DNA of 64,000 nt. It comes from Agriotes lineatus. Lineage: Eukaryota; Arthropoda; Insecta; Coleoptera; Elateridae. Location of the stretch: assembly GCA_940337035.1 (NCBI GenBank), contig OW679202.1, positions 43,541,763 to 43,605,762 of the forward strand. The letters run 5' to 3'. The notes below the pieces were generated by a model, which saw only the letters and a list, made by a program, of their open reading frames with translations, was not told the DNA's origin and ran no database searches. Shown here one piece after another: positions 12,301 through 24,300 of the stretch. The stretch's first letter is position 1; each line of letters begins with the position of its first letter. The translations under genes and the position numbers were made by a program.

Positions 12301-15300
12301 TAGTCAGTTTTTCAAGAAAAGTTTCTAAATTCGAGTTATAACATAAGCTATATTTTTTTATATGGAATTCATAGTTGGCTGTGACATTATGAGAAAGAGA
12401 ATTCTTTTTCCATTTCAGTGACATACTGTGTTCCCGGAGTAGTAAAAAATTCTCGATTTAAATTTTCAATTTTGGGGTTCAGCCCTGCTTGGTTAAAGAC
12501 TTATTTCTAACATAATTTCAGTTTTGTAAATCAAGTATGCCTTGGAAATTTTCAAAAAACCAATTTTTCTGTAAAGTGCCTTTTATGTGGCAAATAGGTG
12601 ACTGAGGTGGGTGTACAAACACCATACAGTGTACAATTCTTCAAAAACTACGCACCTGGGCCTAAAATAGATGTGCAATTTTTGACTCAGTTTTTGATGC
12701 GGAATTGCGTGGTGTGAATATTATCCTCCCTGTATTATCATAACTAAATGTTTTAATGTGAAATATATAATTTTTGTTTGCATTCACAAAACCAATATAA
12801 AATTTAAGTAATCCTGTAACTTCTTTTGATTTTAATAAGTTGTGAACATCTCATACAATTAGGTTCTGTCGAAATTGAAAACTTTTCACTCTCTTCCACG
12901 ATATCATGTTAAGTAAGGGGTGCTATCCAACAACGCACAAAAAGGAGTTAGGGGTACGACTACTTTGCTAAATTTCGTAAAGGGATCATCGTAGAAAAAA
13001 GTTTGAAAACCCCTGCTCTAGAAGAAAAAAAGTTGTTGATCATACGGTACCATGTCTGTTAAATCAGGACAAAGTTACAAAATAATAAACAAAAACAAAT
13101 CAAAGCATGTGGTATCACTGAAATAAGAACAAGAGCTACTCAGTGTTGTAAAAATGTAATACACACATCAAAAAAGTCTAAGAAAGGAACAAATGGTTTT
13201 TTAATTAAAAAGACTAAGTAATGACTAGTGCTTAGCTATATTTCAATTACAAATAACAACACATAACTTCCGAAACTATACTAAGTTATTTTAACTCTCT
13301 ACACAACATTTTTATTATATTAAAAATTGTTTAAAGACAAAACCAACGAATTGAAACAGTATTAACTTAATTTGTAATTTTAAATTTTTGCGTAATTTCT
13401 AATTCTGCACATGAAAATAAACATTCAAATGCCATTTAGTAACTAGTGTTACCTCCTCTTGCATTTAAAACTGCTCGGCATCTTCGCGGCATTGACATTA
13501 TCACATTGTCAATTTCTTCTTGCGGTATGCGATTCCATTGACGCTGAAGTCATCTAAAAAGATCTAGATTGTTCTGAACATTCTCCATATCAACAAAAAC
13601 TATTCTTTTGAGCATGTTCCAAACATACACAATGGGATTTAGGTCTGGCGACTGTGCAGCCCATGGTAACATGGATACATTGTGCGTTTCCAGCCACTGA
13701 GAAACGGTAGCAGCAACATGACATCTTGCGTTATCATGCATCCGACAAAAGTCTGGATGAAGTTCTTCAGTGATAGGAAGAACAACAGGCTGGAAAATTT
13801 TATTCGGATATTCATCTGCCGTTAATGATCCGTTAATTAAAACGAGCTCTGTTCTTGTGCCAGTCATTACTCCTCCTCATACCATGTTGTTCATTGGCAG
13901 ATCGTCTCCAAACACGAGTTCTTGTGTCGTGACAGAGCCCAAACCGCGACTCGTCTGTAAAGAAAACTGTGCTCCATTGTTGCTGATTCCAATTTTCATG
14001 CTTTGCACCACACATTTCGAGCTTCTCGATTACCGCGAGTAATTCCTGGGCATCTTAAAGGGCGACGAGAATGAAGATTGGCTTCACGTAATCCGTTCCT
14101 GACAGTTTGACTGGAAACAGTTATATCATTATGTGTTTTGTAGAGCACTAACCAGAGCAGCTGCATTTATTGAAGGTTTCCGTAATGCCCTTAGCCTTAC
14201 AAATCTATCCTGAATAGGCGTTGTAATTTGCGGGTTTTCCTGGGTGGTGTTCCTGTGGATGTCCAGATTCTTGATAACGCCGCCATAATCAATGAATTAC
14301 TCCTCTTGATGTTCTCAAAATTCTTGCAGCATCAGCCTGACTTCAACCACCTTCAATAATACCAATTGTACGAAACATCTCATCCCGGTTTAAATAACGG
14401 CGTTGTTGATCACGCTGCATCACTTTTACACACAACCGATAGAAATTGTTCCAAAATAAAAATGAAACTGCAGGAAAACCATATATGTATTATACATATA
14501 TTGCTAGTAGGGCCTCGGAACGCCCGAAAACATTACGGCGCCGACATAGTCTCACTTAGAGTATAACGCGTCTCGTGCGCATGCGTGAGAATTCGAACTC
14601 CGCCTTTAGAAGCAAATTTTAAACTTGACCACTTCCCCATTGGGCGGACGACGCCGCCGCGCTTGCGCACAGCTCATCATTATACATTGAAGAGTTGGTT
14701 GTCTGTCTCACTTCCTTCGTGAGTTTCCCACTCATAGCCGCTAGCAATATAGTAAGTATTACATATATGAGAAAAACATTCACTTTTCGAAGCACCACTA
14801 TAGCCTGTATAACTTCACAGCATAAATGTAAACAAACATGATAAACAAAATATCATCGAAACATAGATTGCCATTCTTACCTATGTTAATATGTTTAAAT
14901 CTTATTTAAGTTTTATTCTAGAAACAGTAGAACTACAAATATATATGATTAAACCGCATGTTCCTTAAACTTTTCTGATGTGTGTACTAGTTTCTGCACT
15001 GAAACATGTTTTCAATGTGCAAAATATTAACAGATATTTATAGTAGGTCGAAATAAATTATTTAAGATGTTTAAAGCTTAATAAATTGGAGGAAATTAAA
15101 TTAGTAAAGTTTTATGTTACTTCCCACTTAAACATTCTTCTAAGAGAAAAATACTAGTATGCAACTGAAAACTGTCAAGTAAGTTTATAAGATATTCAAA
15201 AGTTGATTAAATAAAAAAAAAGTTAAACGGATATTTAAAATTTAAAATTTGTCTGTGTTAATAGAATTAAAAAGAATTTATTTCACACTGAAAAATTTTT

Positions 15301-18300
15301 TCAATGTGAAAAATATCAACAGACATTTGTAAGATGTCGATATAAAATTTTAAATTGTTCAAAATTTAATAAAATTGGAAACATTTACTTCACACTTAAA
15401 CATTTTTTTCAATGTGCAAAATATTATTAGACATTTCAAAACTACCAGAATTAAATTAAAAAATGTTCAGAACTTAATAAAATTGTAAAAATTCAACAAA
15501 CGATTATTGAAAATTCTAAATTTGTTTGCATCAATAGAATGATAGAATCAAAATATCTTATTTCACACTAAAACATTTTTCAATGTAAAAAATATTAAGA
15601 CATTTACAATTCAGTAAAATGAATTTAATGCAACATTTGTCAATTAGATTGATAGAAAGCAATTGGAATGAAAAATGAAAGAATTCCCAAAATAACACTG
15701 GAATTGAGAATAGAAGTAAGAAGATTGTGAGGCAAGCCAAGAACAACATGGGAAGACAACGTAAAGGAAATGGCACACAGAAGATGGAAAACACTGAATG
15801 AAGTAAGAAAGATGGCCAGAGATAGAAGCAAATACCGAAGATGGACAGAAGATGCCCATCCAACGCTGTAAAGACATAATTAGATTAGATGAAGAAGAAT
15901 TTAATGAAATTGGCAATGGTATACGTAAAGTTTTGCATTTATAAAATAATTACAATATATTTCACACTTAAGAAATCGCGTAGCGCAGTTGGGTAGGCGC
16001 TAGGCTTGCTAATAAGCAAGTCCTCGGTTCGAATCCCGCGGGGGCCGAGATTTTTCCACAGCCTTGGCGATTGGAATCGAGCTCTGTGCATTCACAGTTG
16101 GGCACCAAATTAACTGTGCTCTACTCAGAACCACAGACCTAAGAGATAGAGTAACAAGGTCCACATATCAACATGACACACACTTCACACAATGGTTGCT
16201 GCGCAAGCACCAAAGACACGCTCCAACTCTGTATCCCGAATCCGGGGCAAGTTGAGCATTGTACTGCCAGATGCAAGCACATAAAGCACCAGCCTCTACA
16301 CCGCAAGGTAAAACAACGTTATCGATTATACATACGTACATACAAACTATTTCACACTTAAACTCTTGCCCACTTGAAAATTGGATTACTGAAACTGTGA
16401 AGTTTACAGAATTTCGTAAAGTAAAAAGGAGGTTATATATTATTTCCCACATAATACCAGTGCTGGTGAACCTGGCATGTTATGTCACCTTGTTATGTCA
16501 GCAGAATTTTTGCGGTAGCCTGAGTTGTTATGTCTTGCATTTTTTATCTTATCAGCGGCAGTCTACAGTTAGAACTCGTAACAGTAACATGTGTTTTACG
16601 TAATTTGTAATCTTTGTCAAATAAAATTGTGTTTTAAAAAGAACCTTACAGAAATTCGTAATTTAAGTGGCGCAGTCGGTAGGATAGTCAAACGGTGTTA
16701 GTGGACATAATATCGATTCGTTTCAAGGACTTATTGGCCAAAAATAAAAAACCCGGAACTCGCGTTTTTTTTCTGGGTTAAATTCCAACTTTCCGCGTCC
16801 AGTTAAGTGAAAGAAAGAGTAGCTTAATAAGAAGACTTCGAAGGCACATCGAAGTAGGCTCTGTGTTCAACAAGGACGCATGAACAGGATAGTGATTTAG
16901 CTGTAAGTACCTATGTCATACAGAGACCCTTGTAAACAATTTAATTCTGATCGTTCTGACGAAGATACAAATTCTGATTCACTGCATTCCAAAATTTCTG
17001 ATCTGCCAATCTCCAACGACACAATGATAAGCACATTCGCCAATGATACCATGATTTTTGCTTGTAACGAAGAACTGCATCTGCAATGCTTCAAGCACAC
17101 CTAAATGAAATTGCAAAGTGGAGAATAAAGGTAAACGAGAAGAAATCAACACATATCACTTTCACAAAACACCCAACTTATCCACCTGTCACCCTCAACC
17201 ATACTCCCATTCCACAAACAAATGAAGTGAAGTATTTGGGACTTCCTGGAAAACTCATATTAGCAAAAAGCGCAAAGAAATAGACATTAAGATAAAGAAG
17301 CTCTATTGGCTTATCTCTCTTAACGCTAGAGAATAAAATATTACTATATAAAAGTACCGGGTGTCTTAAAATGAATTACATCTAGTATGCTTTGAATTTC
17401 CCATAATGTAATACTAATAACAATCTAGCAACACATGAAAATTTACATGCAAACAAAATTCAAAACCTACTAGATGTAATTCTTTTTAAGACACCCAGTA
17501 TAATCCACCCCATCTGGACATACGGATTGCAACTGTGGGATTGTGCCAGTAATTCTAACCTCGATGTTAATGTTGTCAATCGAAAACCTTTTCAAACATG
17601 TCAAATGCACTATGGTTTGTGTCAAATTTTACACTACATACCGACCTAAACATCCCATATCTGAGATGTGATCAAACAATACGCCGTTAAGCACCACTAT
17701 ACCTCGGAAAGTCATCCAAATGAAATCATGGAACCACTGACAGCAGATCCACATACTAGGCGACTTCAGATGAAATGGCTAAAGGATCTGACAAATTAAA
17801 AATGCAAGGACACTGCTGGGAGCCCTCTCCAATCAAGTCCTAAGCCCGATTACTATAATTACAAATATTAGCTCATAGAATGTAATATATTCTGATTGCT
17901 AATAAAACTATTTAAAAAAAAGATATTATATATGTACGGCCCCATAAATCGTAATAATTTTTTATTACATTATCAGGATTTCCAAAAATCACTTACTGTA
18001 AACTTAGCATTTTGTGACAGTGTTGACATTAGTATTAATTTGTAGAAAGTCATTGGCATCCGTATAAAAATTTAAAAACTGTTTTAAGTAGTAAATCATA
18101 TACAAATGAATGTTTAATTTTGTTATCACATTTATTTTATTGAACTTCATTCCAATCTAAAACACTTTGTAGTCTTCTCACAGAACCAATCTAACGGGTG
18201 TTCATAAACAGTCGTCATCCCAGTTGCCTTAAAAAACAAAATGTTATGTCTTTGATTAATTCGTACAACACAATGAAACGTCATTGAGTACTGTCATAGC

Positions 18301-21300
18301 GCATTTTTTCTCAATTTTAATAGACATACGTTTCTGAAGTCAAAACCTACTGGGATGACGACTGTTTATGAACACCCGTTATTTTGCATATTATAATTGC
18401 CTCGTAAATTGTTCCACTCGTTTTGAATGTTGTGAGGTTGGAATTCGTTGATCTATATTTCTTTCATTATGAATCTCCAAATATTCTGAATTGGATTCAA
18501 ATCTGGACTTGTTGCTGTGCTAAGAAGCACTTTAATATTATTTTAGTCAAACCAATATCTCACTACACCAGCTGTATGCACAGGTGAATTGTGTTAAAAG
18601 TGGGAGGTTTTTTATAAATGATCAAAAAAAATTCACAGATTGTAAGAGCCTTACTTGTTGAAAGATAAAATCATTATAAAAACGATTTCGAACAGACAAA
18701 AGCATTATATCTTCAAGTATTTCCACATATCTTGATCCTGTTAGACGATCACATATTCATATTCATGTGCAAATTCTATTCTTCTGGCCTTATTCTCATC
18801 AGTCAACCTTGGCTTTTTGACCACTGAGCATTTGGAGAGACCTCCTTCTCTTATGTTTTCTTAACGCGGCACTAACTACTCGTTCTCTTCTTGCGTTGAT
18901 CCTTACAGCACCGGTGCTTGGTCTTCTATGCAAGTCATGAGTCTTTTCTTCTTCAAGTTTTGCAATGGCAAACCCCCTTTGAGCTTGCGTTAGCATTTTG
19001 ATTTAAAGCTAACAGCAATAACAATTTTGTTGTAGGGGAAGGTGGTCCAGGGTGAGACAAGTTCCACGGTGGGACAAGCCAGTTTATAATAAAGTGCAGT
19101 GTAGTTGAACGCAGCTATCGATATTTTAATTCGTGGAATGCAACCATGCAGCTGTGAAATCGTATGAAGTTGGCACAATATTCATTTATATTTTGGTGGC
19201 AGGTGAAGTTTATTTTTAAGTGAGTAGAGTTACTTTTTTGATTTTACTACCAATGACTTAATGTAAACCATTTTATTTTTTAATACAAAGACCATATGCT
19301 TATTAAAACTGCAACAAATAAGGTATAAAGTAACAAACTTAAAATTCCTTAAATCCAACCTTTGGGGTTACAAATGAGTAATTTTTATAAAATGGTGGGT
19401 TGGGGCACTATGTGACAAATCTGCATGGGGCAGTATGAGACAACTAACATTATAATTGTCTCAGTGTACCCCATTGTTAAATGACAAATTCTATATGAAT
19501 TCTTTGAGTTCTTTTGAATGTAATTCTTTTTCTTTTCATCTTAGACAATGGTACGAAACCAAAAAAGAAAGACAGCCCTAAGGTCATTTTCAAAGGGCGG
19601 TATGAGAGAAGCAGTAGAGTTAGTGGTCAACAGTCAATACAGCATCAGACAAGATGCCATTTATAAAAGGCTTGCTTACCAGACGTTGGCAAGATATGTT
19701 AAAAAAATGCATAATAATACTGACGTACAAATTAAAATGTGTCTGAATTATGCTTGTCGTAAAATAATGACTGACGATCAAGAGTCTATTCTTGAAAATT
19801 ATCTATTGTCGTGTTCTAAGATGAATTATGCACTAAATACAGCCGACTGTCGTCGTCTAGCATACGAAACAGCAATAAGAAATAAAATTGCCAAACCAGC
19901 AAAATGGCGAGAAACACAATGTGCTGGCTTAGAATGGATGAAAGGCTTCTTGAAACGGCCAACCTGAAGGCTGTAGCTTGTTCCGTTCTACATCGTTTAA
20001 TCATTACGTTACCATTTTTTTTTGGAATCTCGACGAAACCAGAACTACAACAGTACAGAAACCAAAGAAAGTGATTGCAGGTAGAGGGGTCAAACAAGTT
20101 AGCTAAGTCACTAGTGGTGATAAAGGTACGTTAGTGACTACCTGTTGTTTTATAAATGCTTCTGGCAACATAATTCCACCAGCTATGGTCTTTCCACGCA
20201 ATTATTTTAAACAACATATGCTACAGAGTGCATATCCTGAAACACTTAGATTAACCAACCTCTCAGGCTGGATACATGCTGCATTTTATAGACGCCATGA
20301 GCCGAGTCCGTCAAATGCCATTTTGCCATGTTTCTTACTGTAGGCCCCTTTAGGGCCAGATTTCGTATTTAGGTGTTTCACGTAGTAAGGGGTGGAATGA
20401 ACCACATTTGTTGGTGCCATAAATGCTATAAAATGCCCTTTTTCGTGATAAATGCTATATTTTGAATAAATGTCGTATTTTAATGCTATATTTCAATCAA
20501 AATCAATATTATGTGGCTAATTCACAACAAAAGGGCTTACAAATTTCAAAATAAACATTCAGAAGTTTTGATAAGTGCCAGGTCGCACGCCTCAACGCTC
20601 AGGTAAGTATCCCGTTACATCCACTCGTCAACAACAACCCCGCGCTCTCCCCCTTCCCTTCAATGCACCTCGGATACCTACGTTCCACTGATTTGCCTTG
20701 TACCCGTCGTTTTTATCAGATTACTTTGTCTTTTGTATTTGTGTTGTGGGATTTTTAATATTACTGGTGACATTTATTCTAGAATTTCAACTTTTTGCAG
20801 GTTTTAGATGTTGCTTTCTTTGGTATGGTAAGGAAGGTTGAAGTTAACCATTTTTGTAGTACGCCACGCGTCTCATCATTAAAATCGATATGGGTGTCGT
20901 TATTGAGGTTTTTTGGGGCGTTGATTGCGAAAATGGCATTTGAAATTTGGCAGGCAGATTTCTAATAGGGAGTAGGCATCCGCTAAGAAAGGATTTTTGA
21001 TAATTCAACCCCTAAAGGGGTAAAAAAGAGGTTGGAATTTTGTAAAATCAAATTTTGAACTGTCATTCAAAGTTTTTGGAAATTTGTCCCCTGAAAGTGA
21101 AAATAGGAGACGGGACTGGATGGAAAGGGATGGGATGGGAGGGGGGGCGGGAACGGGGCGGGACGGAACGGAAAGGAATGGGATGGGGGGACGGGGGAGA
21201 CGGGACGGGAAAGTAGGGGACGGGACGGGACGGGAAAGTAGGGGACGGGACGGGACGGGAAAGTAGGGGAGGGGACGGGACGGGACGGGACGGGACGGGA

Positions 21301-24300
21301 AAGTAGGGGACGCGACGGGACGGGACGGGACTGGACGGAAAGGGATGGGAGGGGACGGGAGAAAACAGGGCGGGACGGGAGAAAACGGGGCGGGACAGGA
21401 CGGGATGGGAGGTGGAACGGGGGGCCGGGACGGGACGGGACGGGAAAGCAGGGGATGGGCGGGACTTGACGGGAAAGAATGGGATGGGAGGGGAGGGAAC
21501 GAGGTGGGACGGGACGGAACGGGGACGGGAAAAGGGGCGGGGACGGGAAAAGGGACGTGGATGGGATGGGATGGGATGACAGGAAATAATTAGTCATTAT
21601 TTAATACACAAATAACGAACCTCGCGCGTACGAAGTCGCGGGTAACAGCTAGTCTTCTTATATATATAAAGAAAAGTCCTGACTCACTCACTGACTCATC
21701 AACGCCCAGCCCAAACCCTCGAATCTAGAAAGCTGAAATTTTGCACAGAGGTTCCCTTTATGATGTATACAAGGAATAAGGAAGGATATTTTCAAATTCA
21801 ACCCGTAAAGAGGTAAAATGAGGATTTCAATTTTATATGGAAAAATAATATTAAATAGACATTTCGACTTGAAACTTCGTAAGAGGACTCCTAAAAACAA
21901 ATAAGCAAACACGTATTTTGTGATTTTCCGAAAATCAACTCCTTAGGGGGTGAAATGGGGTATAAGCCTAAAAGTCGATATGGGTGTCGTTATTGAGGTT
22001 TTTTGAAACGTTGATTGCGAAAATGGCATTTATTTTTAAGTCCAAGATGGTGGCCATGACATAAAATTAAAATCCTATAGTGGTGAAATGGGGTTTCAGA
22101 GACAAATTTTTTTTGGGCAGAATAACGTTTGCCGGGTCAGCTAGTTACAAATATAAAAGTAACTCTAATAATGGGGTAACGGGTAGACACTCTCTATGAT
22201 CTCGACAGTGATAGGTCTACTTCAGGGAAGCGGCTCTGCCCACGCGAGCTGCACTCTCCAAATCCCTACTGGAAGAGGGTACGTCACAACCTAAATTCCC
22301 ATCCATACCATATTTATCCTCTCCAATCCTAAACCCCAAGGGAAGCCTATATCCAAAACCTTAAAGTTGGATCGAGACAGACTAATGATGATGATAATAA
22401 CTTCTATTCCTGTAAAAGTTACTTTAAAGTTCCTTACCTGCAGTTGAAGTACTTGGTAAACTAGTGCTGGAGGATGCACTGGGCATAGAACTACTTTTTA
22501 CAACTGGTTTAGGTTTCATTTTTCGACGTCGATACTGTCGTTTTGGGCTCTTGAACACAAATAAAATATTAAAATAGAGTAATACTTCGAAATGATTACA
22601 ATTACCTTTTCTGGAGTTTCAGTTGCTCGTTTAGCTGCTGCAGCTTCTAAAACTTTTTCGACAGCTTGTTTTTTTGTACCTTCTCTGGTCGGCCGGTTCA
22701 TTTTAGGTAAAAGGGGTCCTACCCTAGCTTTTGGATTCCACGCTTCGTCGACTTTTGACCGCCCTCTTGGTTTAAAAATATGAATTTCTTCATCATCCGA
22801 GTTGTCTAATGATGGATAAACTGAAAGAGAAATGTTTTATTGTGCTATAAGAACTTTAATACAAAGTATATACTATAGTCCTCATCTTGATGAACATTGT
22901 TGATATTTTCTTCATCAAGAGGTGGACTAGTGGCAGATCGTTGCTTCCTAGGGTTTCGGGCAGGATTTCGACCGGGTTGAATGTACATTTGGCTAATCGA
23001 CAACATTCCAGCTATTGCATCTTCTGTTGATGGTGATGTTCTACCTGTTCCATCGCTAAAATAACAGATATATTTATTTGTGCAAAATTTTTCAATATTT
23101 TGGATACTGCAAAAGATACAAATCTTGGCAAGAGACTAAAAGTACATTAAAATCTACGGCTTAAAATGTTTTCATTTGAACAAAAGATTTTATTTGTTTA
23201 GGTAATAAACTATACTATTTTAAACAGATTATGCTATATATTGGTATTATTGCGAAAAACAATGCTTTCCACTTGCTCAGAATTTAAAAAAAATACTATA
23301 AGTACTTTATTTACCAAAGCTAGTCAGTAAAGTCTGCAACCCAAGTTAGAAATATCAACTACAACCAGATCATGACTTGACAGAAAATTTATCACAGAGA
23401 CATGCCCTTTTTGCTGTCTTTATGAATGTCACAACATGATCAATGTCATGTCTATATATAAATATTTTTCTTTCATTAAGGGGCCTTTTGTCACATTTGG
23501 GGAGTGACTATTCTCAGGTCAAAATCAGCAGATAGAGTTCTTTGAATAGGACATCACACAGTTTTACAATTACGAACTTTGCAGAAAGAGCTGACCTCTA
23601 CATAATCTCTATTCATCCTATAATCTAAATTTTAATAAAATCGTATTAGTAATCAACTTACTGTCGATATTTAAAACTTAGGTTGCAAACTTTATTGACT
23701 TGCTTCGGTGAATGAAGCATAGATCAGCATAGGAAAAGTAATTTTTCTTGGAATTTATTCTTCTTGTATCTCTTATATAAGTATGATTCTCAAGTATAAG
23801 AAAATAAACTGACAAATCCTGTATTGAGGATTAATAAAAAAAGATTTCAAAGCACTGTTAATTTGAAGTATCATATTTTCTTTGCTACAAATGAGAAATA
23901 TCGAAAAGTTTTGTATTACTGATTATCTTAAACCATAAAAATCCTTACTCTATAATTTTGTTTGTAAGAGCCGATGCTTTCAATAAAGATTCTATTCCAT
24001 TTTTAGGTAATTCACCATCAATGTTCACATCTAACTCGGTCTTCGACTTTTTACTCTTTATGCACCACGTGGCTGCAAAAACACATTAAAAATATTTTTG
24101 GTAAAAGGTTTCATTAGTGCATACTTGGAGTTTTTGTTTTGAAGGAATTCCTTGCAGAGATCGTTTTCTTTTTCGCTTTCTTCTGATTTTCATCAATTGT
24201 TAACATGCCTTCTTCTTTTTCGCTGTCATCATGGAAATCGTATATCGACTTTGTACTAGAGGGAGAAATTAAATGATTGACTACTGAAGCATCAGTAACA

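Noticed and set aside
12096..12732. Mariner-type MITE with CAGGGTG and CCTCCCTG ends
   Set aside because: The terminal match extends only a few bases and the arms do not pair.
15981..16050. Genuine tRNA gene with B box GGTTCGAATCC
   Set aside because: The acceptor stem does not pair and the sequence continues into a SINE body with tail and target duplication.
21067..21597. 176-residue Pro/Ser/Arg-rich minus-strand ORF
   Set aside because: Pure translation of the GGGAC-type minisatellite; plus-strand frames are open too.
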